From Bacillota bacterium (GTDB taxonomy: Bacteria; Bacillota; Clostridia; Christensenellales; Aristaeellaceae): a stretch of DNA of 64,000 nt. The notes beneath the pieces are model-generated. The model saw only the letters and a list, made by a program, of their open reading frames with translations. It did no database searches and was not told the DNA's origin. Shown in pieces: positions 8,103-16,507 of this stretch (position 1 is the first letter of the stretch; each line of letters begins with the position of its first letter). Location of the stretch: contig JAEZTL010000008.1 in the NCBI GenBank assembly GCA_023421395.1, forward strand, positions 20,552 through 84,551, given 5' to 3'. The position numbers and the translations under genes are program-made.

Positions 8103-8843
8103 ATGACGCTGGACCGGCAGGACGCAAAGCCGCTGCATCAGCAGCTGGAGGACATCATACGGCGGAAGCTGGAGTTCGAGGAGTGGCCGCCCAATTCCAT
8201 GATTCCCTCGGAAAACGAGCTGAGCAAGGAGTACGGCATCAGCCGCATGACGGTGCGCGCGGTGCTTAACCGCATTGTGTCCGCGGGGCTTCTGCGCAGG
8301 GTGCCCGGCAAGGGAACCTTCGTCTCCTCCGCGAAGATCGAAAGCTTTCCGCTGACGCAGATGGGCATCCGCGAACAGCTGGAGCGGATGGGTTACGAGA
8401 CGACCACCCGTCTGATCAGCCTGATAAAAATTCACGCGCCGGTCAAAATCCAGAAGCGGCTCAGGTTGGCGGACGCCGCCGAGGTTTACGAAATCGCCCG
8501 CCTGCGCTATGTGAAGGACGAGCCGCTGAGCATCCACACCTCCTTTATTCCGCTTTCCATCTGCCCTGGCATCGACGCGAAGCTTCTGGAGGAAATGCAG
8601 CTTTGCGACATCCTGGAGAACATCTACGGTCATCCCATCATCCGGCGCGTCGAGACGCTGGAGTCCGTCATCGCCACGCTCAACGAGCGGGAGCTGCTGG
8701 GGCTGAAGGCACCCTATCCGCTGCTGATGCTGGAAAACGAGGTCTTTACCAGCGGCGACACCCCCATGGAGTACACCAAGGTGGTTTTCCGGGGCGACAA
8801 GATCAAGCTGCGCATCGAGTACGACAAGAGCCATCACGCATAA
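8103..8843 (+). CDS. GntR-family transcriptional regulator with UTRA ligand domain
   Basis: 246 residues. N-terminal winged helix (about 10-75) shows PLHQQLEDIIRRKL, PSENELSKEYGISRMTVR and the GKGTFV wing that mark GntR regulators. The remainder (about 90-235) is a UTRA effector domain (HutC/FarR subfamily), which normally binds a sugar phosphate or related metabolite. The ATG at 8103 is preceded by GAGGTG; an in-frame start at 8031 would lie on the promoter itself. Divergent placement from the 1-7,897 operon and the symmetric element at 7918-7943 argue that it represses that operon until an inducing sugar metabolite appears. Confidence 0.88.
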   Translation: MTLDRQDAKPLHQQLEDIIRRKLEFEEWPPNSMIPSENELSKEYGISRMTVRAVLNRIVSAGLLRRVPGKGTFVSSAKIESFPLTQMGIREQLERMGYETTTRLISLIKIHAPVKIQKRLRLADAAEVYEIARLRYVKDEPLSIHTSFIPLSICPGIDAKLLEEMQLCDILENIYGHPIIRRVETLESVIATLNERELLGLKAPYPLLMLENEVFTSGDTPMEYTKVVFRGDKIKLRIEYDKSHHA

Positions 8844-8867
8844 AAAAGCGGAGGGGCCTTCCCTCCG
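8842..8867 (-). terminator. Intrinsic terminator read on the minus strand
   Basis: Stem of 7 bp (8849-8855 with 8861-8867, 5-nt loop). On the minus strand it is followed by a six-T run (complement of 8842-8847). It would stop leftward transcripts entering the GntR gene from the right. On the plus strand it has no T run, but the stem directly follows the GntR stop codon. Confidence 0.6.
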
Positions 8868-9270
8868 GTCATGGCGTAAAGCCTTTCGAACGTTTATTCC
8901 AATTCGGAGTGCCGCCAGCACGTGTGCTGGCGGCACTATTGATCCCTGTGATCGCGCGGGCGCCGGCCCTGGCGGAGAAAGGCTGGGCGGGAGGCGGGCG
9001 ACATCACGGGCGCGGTGAGCGGCTGTGAGACGATTCCGGGCGCGTTCGGGAAGCGGTAGGGGCGCAAGGAGATCATCCCCGGAGTCGCGGAGGCTCTCCT
9101 TCGGGCGGGCCGCCCGGACGATCCGGAACCAATCCAGCACCGCCTGCGGAAGCATGATTCCGGCCGCGCCGCGCTCATTAAGAATCGGAAACGCCGCGTC
9201 GCGTGCGGCGCGGCGGGTATAAAGGTGCAATATCACGCTCAAAACGCCGCGAGGGCAGAAGGATACCCCT
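8868..9270. other. 403-bp stretch without a convincing gene
   Basis: Apart from the palindrome at 8908-8937 I see no supported gene here. Several overlapping open frames exist on both strands, but none has a ribosome site plus a recognisable protein pattern; they read as the biased Arg/Pro/Ala-rich products expected by chance at this GC content. A decayed gene cannot be excluded. Confidence 0.5.
8908..8937. repeat. 30-bp near-perfect palindrome
   Basis: Arms 8908-8921 and 8924-8937 are exact reverse complements (14 bp) around a 2-nt centre. No T tract follows on either strand, so a terminator role is unlikely. It is long enough to extrude or to bind a dimeric protein. Confidence 0.6.
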
Positions 9271-9549
9271 TTGCCCGGCGCTTTGCGCGAAGAAAGAGGG
9301 CCGCCTGATTTGGAGAATTACCTGGACCGGATTTACGAGGATAACTTTGAAATGTACTATGATTTCATGACCTCGCGCAAGGAAAGCGATCCGGACTTCA
9401 CGAAGGATGACCTTAAGCACCTGCTGGAGGGCTTCTATGCCGCCCAGGGCAGCAACTGGATAGGCCGGAGCGAGGCCAAGGAGACGGCGCACCAGGCCAT
9501 GATCGCGGCGTGCGAGGTGGTGCTCAGCGGCTGGGACGATGCGCCGTAG
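9271..9549 (+). CDS. Small conserved-looking hypothetical protein
   Basis: 92 residues if it starts at the TTG at 9271 (AGAAGGA 7 nt upstream), or 79 residues if it starts at the TTG at 9310 (AAAGAGGG 9 nt upstream). Composition is that of a real soluble acidic protein rather than a chance frame: aromatic and acidic residues are well spread (ENYLDRIYEDNFEMYYDFM near the start, NWIGRSEAKETA near the end). No known domain was recognised. It stands alone, converging on the LacI gene with 16 bp between the stops. Confidence 0.6.
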   Translation: MPGALREERGPPDLENYLDRIYEDNFEMYYDFMTSRKESDPDFTKDDLKHLLEGFYAAQGSNWIGRSEAKETAHQAMIAACEVVLSGWDDAP

Positions 9550-9565
9550 CCGCAGCGGCGCGCGG

Positions 9566-10615
9566 TCAAAAGTCCGTCCGCTCGGGCCGGGAGACGGAAT
9601 CGCGCTGAATGAGGCCGCAGGGGAGCATGATGTTCGCGGGGGTTTCGGCCCGGCCTTCCAGCCGCTTCAGCAGCCGTTCCGCCGCGGTAAAGCCAATCTG
9701 CTTATTGGGCAGCGCCACGGTGGTCAGCCCCGGATACAGGCAGGACGAGACCTCCCGGTTGTCAAAGCCCACGACGGACAGCTGCGCGGGGATTTTAAGC
9801 CCGCGGGCTTCGGCGGCGGCGTAGCAGCCGGCGGCCATTGGGTCGTTCATCGCGAAGATGGCCGTGGGCGGGATCGCCAGGGACAACAGCGCGCCGGTCT
9901 CCTCCACGCCCGACGGACACTCCCAGTTGCCCCAGCGGATGTATTCCCGGGGGACGCCGAGGCCCGCTTCGTCCATCGCCGCGCGGAAGCCGCTGAGACG
10001 CTGCTTGGAGGCTTGTGAATTCGCATGTCCGGCGATCAGCGCGATGCGCCGGTGTCCTTGCCGGATCAGGAGGCGGGTAACCTCCCGGGCGCTGGAAACG
10101 TTATCATAGGTGACGGAAGTGCTGCCGGGGCTGTCGCTGTCGGCGAAGGCGTAGACCATGGGGATGCCGGCCGGCTGGTGCACACCCTCGATGCGGCGGT
10201 CGTGCATCGCCACGTAGATGATTCCGTCCACCCGCGCGTCCTCCAGCAGTTGGATGCCCTGATTGACGACGCCGATGTGCTGGCTCAGCTGTTCGTACTG
10301 GTTGTAGAGCTTCTGAAGCAGCCGGAGGTTATTCAGCAGCACCTGGTAGCCGCTGGTTTCCAGAAACTCGTTGATGCCATCCACAATTTCGGGCACGGGC
10401 AGACCGCAGATGTCCTCCACCAGCACGCCGATGATGTGGGTCTTGTTCATCCGGAGCGATTTTGCGATGGTGTTCAGCTTGTAGTTGGTCAGCTCCACCG
10501 CCCGGAGCACCCGCGCGCGCGTCTCCTCCGAGACATTTTTTTTGCCGCTCAATACGTGGGATACCGTCGCCACCGATACGCCGGACAGCGCGGCTATTTC
10601 CTTCATCGTCGCCAT
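9566..10615 (-). CDS. LacI-family transcriptional repressor (arabinoside operon)
   Basis: 349 residues from the ATG at 10615. Helix-turn-helix at residues 4-25 reads MKEIAALSGVSVATVSHVLS, with hinge helix and a periplasmic-binding-protein-like effector domain after residue 60 (IIGVLVEDI, GIIYVAM, AIFAMNDPMAAG, SVVGFDN). An in-frame start at 10654 would add 13 residues; 10615 is preferred because it gives the usual LacI N terminus and has GGAG about 10 nt upstream. Divergent from the GH127 operon and separated from it by 337 bp that hold two promoters and ATCGAT-type half sites, so it most likely controls that operon and itself. Confidence 0.9.
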   Translation of the reverse strand: MATMKEIAALSGVSVATVSHVLSGKKNVSEETRARVLRAVELTNYKLNTIAKSLRMNKTHIIGVLVEDICGLPVPEIVDGINEFLETSGYQVLLNNLRLLQKLYNQYEQLSQHIGVVNQGIQLLEDARVDGIIYVAMHDRRIEGVHQPAGIPMVYAFADSDSPGSTSVTYDNVSSAREVTRLLIRQGHRRIALIAGHANSQASKQRLSGFRAAMDEAGLGVPREYIRWGNWECPSGVEETGALLSLAIPPTAIFAMNDPMAAGCYAAAEARGLKIPAQLSVVGFDNREVSSCLYPGLTTVALPNKQIGFTAAERLLKRLEGRAETPANIMLPCGLIQRDSVSRPERTDF

Positions 10616-10687
10616 TGAATCGACACTCCAAGCATTTTTTTTGCGCCGCCGCACGCTGGAAAGGCCAGCCGGGAAGCGCTGGAATTT

Positions 10688-10736
10688 AAACGATTACTTA
10701 ATTATACAGAATACTGGTATTTTCACTTTCTGTCAA
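10688..10736 (-). promoter_or_regulatory. Promoter and possible operator of the LacI gene
   Basis: Minus strand: TTGACA (10736-10731), 17-nt spacer, TATTCT (10713-10708); an alternative TATAAT lies 2 nt further down (10706-10701). The leader just after it contains AAACGATTA (10688-10696), similar to the TAATCGATTA element before GH127, which would give autoregulation. Confidence 0.55.
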
Positions 10737-10806
10737 GCATATATCCGAGATATGCGGTATTTGTCCGAAAAATATTAAGATTTTCATGATAATGTAAAAA
10801 ATGCGG

Positions 10807-10835
10807 TTGACAATAGCCGATTCTGTTGCTATAAT
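10807..10835 (+). promoter_or_regulatory. Sigma-70-type promoter for the GH127 operon
   Basis: TTGACA (10807-10812), 17-nt spacer, TATAAT (10830-10835): consensus in both boxes, about 118 nt before the GH127 start. Confidence 0.85.
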
Positions 10836-10850
10836 CTGGCCGTAAAGAGA

Positions 10851-10860
10851 TAATCGATTA
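10851..10860. promoter_or_regulatory. Candidate LacI operator TAATCGATTA
   Basis: A perfect 10-bp palindrome with the central CG typical of LacI-family sites, placed about 8-17 bp after the expected transcription start of the GH127 operon. Related ATCGAT/ATCGGT elements precede the GH78 gene. Confidence 0.55.
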
Positions 10861-10952
10861 AATCCGACGCTTCGACCGATCCGTCCTCTTCCGCCGTCCT
10901 CTTCCGCCGCTCCGTGTGTCTTTTCGAAAATAGCCCGCGAGGTGGATATCAC

Positions 10953-12857
10953 ATGAAGCACGCGCAGTCTTTGCCCCTTTCCAGCATCCGGCTGACGGAT
11001 GGCGTCCCCCAGCGGATGCAGCGTCTCGTCAGGGAGAAGGTGCTGCCCTACCAGTGGGAAGTTTTGCACGACCGCGTCGAGGGCGCGGCCAAGAGCCACT
11101 GCATTGAAAATTTCCGCATCGCCGCCCGGCTTTCCGAGGGGGAGCACTACGGCGTGGTTTTTCTGGACAGCGACCTTTACAAGTGGCTGGAGGCGGTGGC
11201 GTATTGTCTCGAGGTCTTCCCGGATCCGGAACTGGAGGCACGCGCGGACGAGATGTGCGACTTAATCGCCAAAGCCCAGGGCCGGGACGGCTACATCAAC
11301 ACCTACTACACCCTGGTGGAGCCTGTGGGCCGGTTCACCAACCTGCAGCAGGGCCATGAGCTCTACTGTGCGGGCCACTTGTTCGAGGCCGCCGCCGCCT
11401 ACTACCGGGCCACGGGCAAGCGCGCAATCCTGGACACCGCCTGCCGCTTCGCCGATTACCTGGGGCAGGTGTTCGGCGCGGGGGAGGGGCGGCTCCGCGG
11501 CTACCCCGGTCACCAGGAGGTGGAGGTCGGGCTGGTGAAGCTGTACCGGGTTACCGGGAAAGCCGCCTACCTGGAATTGGCGGACTACTTTATCGCCCAG
11601 CGGGGCAGGAAGCCGCTCTACTTCGCAGCGGAACGCGCCGGGAGCGGCTACCGCGATATCTTCCCGGAGCCGGTGATCAAGCAGCCCACCTACGCCCAGT
11701 ACCATGAGGAGCCGGTCCGTCAAGAGAAGGCCGTGGGCCATGCGGTTCGCGCGATGTACATGTACAGCGCCATGGCGGATTTGGCGATGCTGACGGATAA
11801 CCCGGCGCTTCGGCAGGCCTGCGGCGCGCTCTACGGGAACGTGACCCAGCGCCAGATGTTCGTGACCGGCGGGATTGGCTCCACGCAGGAGGGCGAGAGC
11901 TTTACGGTGGATTATGACCTGCCAAATGATCGCTGCTACTGCGAGGGCTGCGCCTCGGTAGGGCTGATGATGTTTGCCGCCCGCATGGCGGAGCTGACCG
12001 GCGACGGCGCCTGCTATGACACCGTGGAGCGGGCGTTCTTCAACCGGGTACTGGGTGGCATCTCCCAGGTGGGCACGGAGTTTTTCTACGTGAGCCCGCT
12101 TTCGCTCGATCCCGCGGCTTGCCGCGGAAACCCAGGACTCGCCCATGTGACGCCCGTTCGCCAGAAGTGGTTCGATGTGGCCTGCTGTCCCACCAACTTC
12201 GCGCGGACCATCATGTCCATCGGCGGCTATGCCTTCGGCGAGAAGGACGGCGTACTGGTCATCAACATCCCGCTGGCCGCGGAAATTGCGGGCGGCGGGT
12301 TCTCCGTGCGGCTGGATACCCAGTACCCCTTTGGCGGCGCGCTGCGCCTCACGGTGCGCGACCGGGCCCAGTCCGCCGCCATCCGAGCTTCGGGCCTCGC
12401 ACCGGTCAGGTCGGTGTCGGTCAACGGCAAGGCCGTCGAGGCAAAGCGCGAGAACGGCTACCTGCTGCTGCCCGACCTTCAGCCGGGGGACGCCGTGGAT
12501 GTGGCCTACGATATGCGCCCGCGCTATGTGGTGTCCCATCCCAAGGTTCAGGACAACGTGGGCAAGGTCGCCGTGATGCGGGGCCCGGTGGTATACTGCG
12601 CCGAACAGGCGGACAACGGGCCGGGCGTCGCCTGCCTGAGACTGCCCCATGAACCCTCCTTCCGAGAGGCGGAAACCTTTGCGGGCAGCGGCACTGTCGC
12701 GCTGAAAGCCGATGGTTTCCGGGCGGTTTTCGAGAGCGACGCGCTGTACCAGGAGGGGCTGCCCCGCTGGCGGGAAGAGGAAATCACGCTCATCCCGTAC
12801 TACCTGTGGGCGAACCGGGGCGAGGGAGAAATGAGGGTCTATCTGAATGTTCAATAA
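10953..12857 (+). CDS. GH127-type beta-L-arabinofuranosidase
   Basis: 634 residues, no signal peptide, so it acts in the cytoplasm on imported arabino-oligosaccharides. The (alpha/alpha)6 barrel carries the family's metal and catalytic cysteines: E331 and C333 in CYCEGC, and C411-C412 in ACCPTNFAR. In the Bifidobacterium enzyme HypBA1 the matching residues are E338, C340, C417 and C418, nearly the same spacing; C417 is the nucleophile there, so C411 is the likely nucleophile here. Start at 10953 is chosen for GAGGTGG upstream. First gene of a four-gene operon with a CUT1 importer; a 6-bp hairpin (12857-12873) overlaps its stop. Confidence 0.9.
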   Translation: MKHAQSLPLSSIRLTDGVPQRMQRLVREKVLPYQWEVLHDRVEGAAKSHCIENFRIAARLSEGEHYGVVFLDSDLYKWLEAVAYCLEVFPDPELEARADEMCDLIAKAQGRDGYINTYYTLVEPVGRFTNLQQGHELYCAGHLFEAAAAYYRATGKRAILDTACRFADYLGQVFGAGEGRLRGYPGHQEVEVGLVKLYRVTGKAAYLELADYFIAQRGRKPLYFAAERAGSGYRDIFPEPVIKQPTYAQYHEEPVRQEKAVGHAVRAMYMYSAMADLAMLTDNPALRQACGALYGNVTQRQMFVTGGIGSTQEGESFTVDYDLPNDRCYCEGCASVGLMMFAARMAELTGDGACYDTVERAFFNRVLGGISQVGTEFFYVSPLSLDPAACRGNPGLAHVTPVRQKWFDVACCPTNFARTIMSIGGYAFGEKDGVLVINIPLAAEIAGGGFSVRLDTQYPFGGALRLTVRDRAQSAAIRASGLAPVRSVSVNGKAVEAKRENGYLLLPDLQPGDAVDVAYDMRPRYVVSHPKVQDNVGKVAVMRGPVVYCAEQADNGPGVACLRLPHEPSFREAETFAGSGTVALKADGFRAVFESDALYQEGLPRWREEEITLIPYYLWANRGEGEMRVYLNVQ

Positions 12858-12894
12858 TGCACGCGAGGTGCATAAAAAGTAGGGAGGAAGCGAC

Positions 12895-14232
12895 ATGAAG
12901 AAGAGAATCCATCTCGTCAGCCTGGTGATCGCGCTGGCCATGCTGCTGTCGATGGCGTCAGGCCTGACGGCGCTGGCGGAGGGCCGCATCACCATCACTT
13001 ACTCCATGTGGGGCGATGACAACGAGGTCAAGGTGCTCCAGGATACCATCGACAAGTTTGAAAGCGAGCAGGACAAGATCCACGTGGAGATCGTCCAGAT
13101 TGACCGGGCCGACTACGTGGGCACGCTCAATACCCGCGCGGCGGGCAACAACCTGCCGGATACCGGCATCATGGCGGAGGACGCGGTGCTCATGTGGGCT
13201 TCCCAGGGCATGCTGGCGGACGTGAGCAACATGTACGGCGCCGAAGAAGCCAAGCCGCTGGACAGTCTGGCCTTCACCTTCCAGGGAAAGACCGTGGGCT
13301 ACTCCGTGGCGAACGAAGTGCTGCTGACCTTCTACGATCGCAAGGCCTTCAAGGACGCGGGCGTTACCCCGCCGCCCGCCAGCGCCGAACAGGCGTGGGA
13401 CTGGGACACCTTCGTGGACGTGGCCAAGCAAATGACCTTGGACAAAAATGGCAACAACGCCAAATCCCCCGACTTCGACCCCAACAACATCAAGCGCTAC
13501 GGCGTGATGTTCTGCCCCGATTTCTGGCAGCTTGAGGAGTGGTCCGTCACCAACGGCGGCGCCTGGTACGACCCGGACGGGAACGTGACCATCGACAGCC
13601 CCGAGGCCATGGAGGGCCTGCAGCGCATCGCGGACCTGTACCTGGTGGACCATGTGGCGCCCCAGTATGGCACCAACACCGCCACCACCATCGACCAGGA
13701 CCTGGTTCCGGGCAACTGCGCCATGTACATCAACGGCCAGTGGTCCATCGGCGTGTGGCTGGGCGCGGCCCGTGAGAGCGACGGCCTGGACTACGGCGTG
13801 GGCGTGCTGCCCTACATGAAGGACAAGGTCACCCTGAACACCGGCGGCGTCAACGTGGCCTTCGCCACCTCCAAACACCCCGAAGAGGCCATGACGTGGC
13901 TCAAGTGGTACGCCAAGGAAGAAAACTCCTGGGGCCTGATCCAGAGCGGCATCTGGATGCCGGTTCTGTCCAGCTACTACACCGACGAGGCGCTGACCCA
14001 CAAGTGGGTGGACAATCCGAATTTCCCGCCCTATGATGAGTACAAGACCGCCGTCGTGGACTACGCCAGGGATTATGCCAGGCCCACCTCCTGGTACTGG
14101 GTCAACAACACAAACCTCTTCAACGACGCGCTCAGCACGATTCTCGCACCCTGCTGGAGCGGCAACGCCAAGGTGGCCGACGTCATCACGCAGAACATCG
14201 ACGTGCTGAAGGCCGCCAACCAGGGCAATTAG
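12895..14232 (+). CDS. CUT1 sugar ABC transporter substrate-binding protein
   Basis: 445-residue family 1 solute-binding protein. Signal peptide MKKRIHLV... ends in LTALAEGR, an AxA-type cleavage site without a lipobox Cys. The mature protein opens with ITITYSMWGDDNE, the standard start of sugar-binding proteins that use a Trp in the ligand pocket. GGGAGG precedes the ATG. It follows GH127 and precedes two permeases, so the ligand is probably an arabinose-containing oligosaccharide. A strong hairpin separates it from the first permease gene. Confidence 0.92.
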   Translation: MKKRIHLVSLVIALAMLLSMASGLTALAEGRITITYSMWGDDNEVKVLQDTIDKFESEQDKIHVEIVQIDRADYVGTLNTRAAGNNLPDTGIMAEDAVLMWASQGMLADVSNMYGAEEAKPLDSLAFTFQGKTVGYSVANEVLLTFYDRKAFKDAGVTPPPASAEQAWDWDTFVDVAKQMTLDKNGNNAKSPDFDPNNIKRYGVMFCPDFWQLEEWSVTNGGAWYDPDGNVTIDSPEAMEGLQRIADLYLVDHVAPQYGTNTATTIDQDLVPGNCAMYINGQWSIGVWLGAARESDGLDYGVGVLPYMKDKVTLNTGGVNVAFATSKHPEEAMTWLKWYAKEENSWGLIQSGIWMPVLSSYYTDEALTHKWVDNPNFPPYDEYKTAVVDYARDYARPTSWYWVNNTNLFNDALSTILAPCWSGNAKVADVITQNIDVLKAANQGN

Positions 14233-14239
14233 GACCGGC

Positions 14240-14275
14240 CGGCGGGGGTCCGCCCAAACGGGCGGACCCCCGCCG
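14240..14275 (+). repeat. Intercistronic hairpin after binding-protein gene (copy 2 of 4)
   Basis: Perfect 16-bp stem (14240-14255 with 14260-14275) and an AAAC loop, lying 8 nt after the binding-protein stop and 15 nt before the permease ATG. No T tract. Best read as an mRNA-stabilising or partial-termination element that sets binding-protein to permease ratio. Confidence 0.8.
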
Positions 14276-14290
14276 AGAAGAGGTGTTGAC

Positions 14291-15211
14291 ATGAGAAGAA
14301 ACGCCAAGCCCCTGTCCAGGATGGCGCGGCAGGAGGCGCGCGCGGCCAAACTGTTCCTGATCCCCGCCTTTCTGGGGCTCACATTCATCACCTATCTGCC
14401 GCTGATCTCGGTGTTCGCGCTTTCGTTTTTCAAGTGGACCGCCATCATGCCGAGGCCTCTCTTTGTCGGCCTGAACAACTACCTTCGCCTCTTGACCAAG
14501 GATATCTTCTTCTGGACGTCGGTGAAGGTGACCGTGTACTACGCGTTTCTGAGCGTGGGCGTCAGCATGCTCTACTCACTGTCCGTCGCGATGCTCCTAA
14601 ACCGGAAGATCCCCGCGCGGGGCTTCTTCCGGGCGGTTTTTTACGTGCCCTACATCATTCCCGCCATGGCCGTGTACATGAGCTGGGCGCTATTGTACAA
14701 CCCGGATTTCGGCGTGTTCAACGCCATTCTGGCCGAGAACGGCATGCAGAAGGTCACCTTTCTGGCCGACTCGAAGTACATCATCCCGTCGCTTTCGGTC
14801 ATCGCCGTGTGGGCCAGCGGAAACCTGATCGTCATCTTTCTGGCGGGGCTTGGCAACGTGCCCCGCGTGTATCATGAAGCTGCGGAAATCGACGGCGCGA
14901 CCGCCTGGCAGCGCCTTATCCATATCACCTTCCCCTGCATGACGCCCATCATTTTTTACAACCTTCTGATGAGCCTCATCGCCAATATGCAGGTGGTGGT
15001 ACCCTCGCTGATCTATGCGGGAAGCAACCGCACCACCTACCCGGAGTACACGTTCATGTCGTTTCTGATGTACCGCACGGGCTTTACCAACAATGACCTG
15101 AGCTACGCCAGCACCATCTCGTTCATCTTTTTTCTGATCATCGGCGTATTTACGCTGATCCTCTTCGCGACCTCGAAATCCTGGCTGTTCTACGAAGGGG
15201 GGGACAAGTGA
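14291..15211 (+). CDS. CUT1 ABC transporter permease, MalF-like
   Basis: 306 residues, six predicted membrane helices beginning near residue 24 (LFLIPAFLGLTFITYL). The EAA loop VYHEAAEIDGATAWQRL is present at about residues 195-211 for docking to a shared ATPase. AGAGGTG precedes the ATG. It forms the channel with the next gene product, whose start lies 1 bp after this stop. The operon has no ATPase gene. Confidence 0.92.
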   Translation: MRRNAKPLSRMARQEARAAKLFLIPAFLGLTFITYLPLISVFALSFFKWTAIMPRPLFVGLNNYLRLLTKDIFFWTSVKVTVYYAFLSVGVSMLYSLSVAMLLNRKIPARGFFRAVFYVPYIIPAMAVYMSWALLYNPDFGVFNAILAENGMQKVTFLADSKYIIPSLSVIAVWASGNLIVIFLAGLGNVPRVYHEAAEIDGATAWQRLIHITFPCMTPIIFYNLLMSLIANMQVVVPSLIYAGSNRTTYPEYTFMSFLMYRTGFTNNDLSYASTISFIFFLIIGVFTLILFATSKSWLFYEGGDK

Positions 15212-15212
15212 C

Positions 15213-16064
15213 ATGCGCGGCGGAATCAGGAGCAGAAAGCGCCGGGAATTGATTGCAAACGCCGTGTCAACGGCGCTGGTCGTATTGCTGGCGGCGCTCG
15301 TGCTGTTTCCCCTGTGGTGGATCTTCCGGTCCTCGCTGATGACCAATCCCGAGATCGGCTCGCTGAACTTCCTCCCCAGCCGGTGGCTGTTTGAAAACTA
15401 TCCGGAGGCGCTGAAGGTTTTCTCGTTTTTCCAGTATTTTCTGAACACCATGACCATCGTGACACCCTGCGTGCTCTTCGGCACGGTGACCGCGGTGATG
15501 TGCGGGTACTCCTTTGCGAGGCTGTACTTCCGGGGGCGGGATTTTGTGTTCGGCCTGTGCATCTCATCGCTTCTGCTGCCGCCGATGGTCACGCTGATCC
15601 CGCTGTACATCGGCTGGATCCGGTTCCTGGGGCTGGGCGGCACCTACTGGCCGATGATTTTGCCCTACGTGACCGGTGGCGGCGCCTTCAACATCTTTCT
15701 GATCCGCCAGTTCATCATGACGGTCCCGCGGGAGCTTGACGAGGCCGCGAAGATCGACGGCGCGGGCCGGGTGCGCGTGCTGCTGCAGATCCTGGTGCCC
15801 TCCATCAAGCCGGCCATCATCGTGGTGGCGCTGTTCATCTTCATTGGCATCTGGAACGACGTGCTGCAGCAGACGGTGTACATCTCTGACGCGAAGATGT
15901 ATACCATCGCGCTGGGGCTCAAAAAATTCTCCGGCTCTTACGGTACGGACTGGAAGCTGGCCATGGCCTCCACCTGCATGTCCATCCTGCCGGGCGTGCT
16001 CGTATACCTCTTCTGTCAGAAGTATTTTGTGGAGGGCGTGGTCATGACGGGGATGAAGAACTGA
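15213..16064 (+). CDS. CUT1 ABC transporter permease, MalG-like
   Basis: 283 residues. Hydrophobic spans start near residue 16; the EAA loop ELDEAAKIDGAGRVRVLL lies at about residues 172-189. Its start is 1 bp after the upstream permease stop, so the pair is coupled. Last gene of the GH127 operon; a terminator follows about 150 nt downstream. Confidence 0.92.
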   Translation: MRGGIRSRKRRELIANAVSTALVVLLAALVLFPLWWIFRSSLMTNPEIGSLNFLPSRWLFENYPEALKVFSFFQYFLNTMTIVTPCVLFGTVTAVMCGYSFARLYFRGRDFVFGLCISSLLLPPMVTLIPLYIGWIRFLGLGGTYWPMILPYVTGGGAFNIFLIRQFIMTVPRELDEAAKIDGAGRVRVLLQILVPSIKPAIIVVALFIFIGIWNDVLQQTVYISDAKMYTIALGLKKFSGSYGTDWKLAMASTCMSILPGVLVYLFCQKYFVEGVVMTGMKN

Positions 16065-16210
16065 TCTTTGCGCCGTGCCGCCGCTGCGCGACTGTGCGGC
16101 GCGCTTCTTTCGATCGGCAGAGGCTCCGAACGGAGATTCCGGGAGATTTCCGGTGCGCGAAGGCCCCCGTTTTCCGGGCTGAAAATCCGCCGTTTTTTCT
16201 TTGACGTTCA

Positions 16211-16253
16211 GCGCCGTACCCCCGTGAAACCCGCGGGGACGGCGCGCTTTTTT
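16211..16253 (+). terminator. Intrinsic terminator of the GH127 operon
   Basis: Stem GCGCCGT (16211-16217) with ACGGCGC (16239-16245), extended inside by CCCC (16219-16222) with GGGG (16235-16238) around a one-base bulge, followed by a six-T run at 16248-16253. Confidence 0.85.
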
Positions 16254-16399
16254 GCCGGTTCAGCCGCGGTTTTTTTCACCGAACGCGGCCCGGACCGCCG
16301 CAAATTCCATCACGGCTGCCATGCGCGCTTCACATCTTTCGAGCGAATAAATAGAGTAATTATACATAAATACGCTATAATAATTAAGCATAAAGTATA

Positions 16400-16429
16400 T
16401 TGACGTTTAGTTTTCGGCCGTGATACAAT
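16400..16429 (+). promoter_or_regulatory. Promoter of the GH78 operon
   Basis: TTGACG (16400-16405), 18-nt spacer, TACAAT (16424-16429) with a TG extension two bases upstream of the -10 box. The expected start is near 16436, just before the operator-like repeats. Confidence 0.7.
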
Positions 16430-16443
16430 GATTGCGCATCAAT

Positions 16444-16496
16444 GAAATCGGTTTAATGATTTCATTTTTTCCGAGCCTTGATGAAATCGATTTAAC
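16444..16496. promoter_or_regulatory. Paired LacI-type operators before GH78
   Basis: Two related elements downstream of the start: GAAATCGGTTTAATG (16444-16458) and GAAATCGATTTAAC (16483-16496), 39 bp apart. Both carry the central CG of LacI-family sites; the second is close to symmetrical. They fit control by the LacI gene at the end of this operon (23310-24398), with repression by roadblock or looping. Confidence 0.55.
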
Positions 16497-16507
16497 TGGA
16501 GGCGCGT

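Larger units (their letters stand above)
16065..16507. other. 443-bp intergenic region between two glycan operons
   Basis: Holds the end of the GH127 operon (a weak GC stem-loop near 16080-16110 and a good terminator at 16211-16253), an AT-rich stretch from about 16340, and the promoter and operators of the GH78 operon. A 111-codon open frame at 16068-16403 has no ribosome site and an unconvincing composition. Confidence 0.6.

Noticed and set aside
8001..9242. 413-codon open frame on the minus strand
   Set aside because: It runs antisense to the whole GntR gene, crosses the minus-strand terminator and has no recognisable protein pattern.
16068..16403. 111-codon open frame after the GH127 operon
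   Set aside because: No ribosome site, crosses the operon terminator, and the composition is not protein-like.
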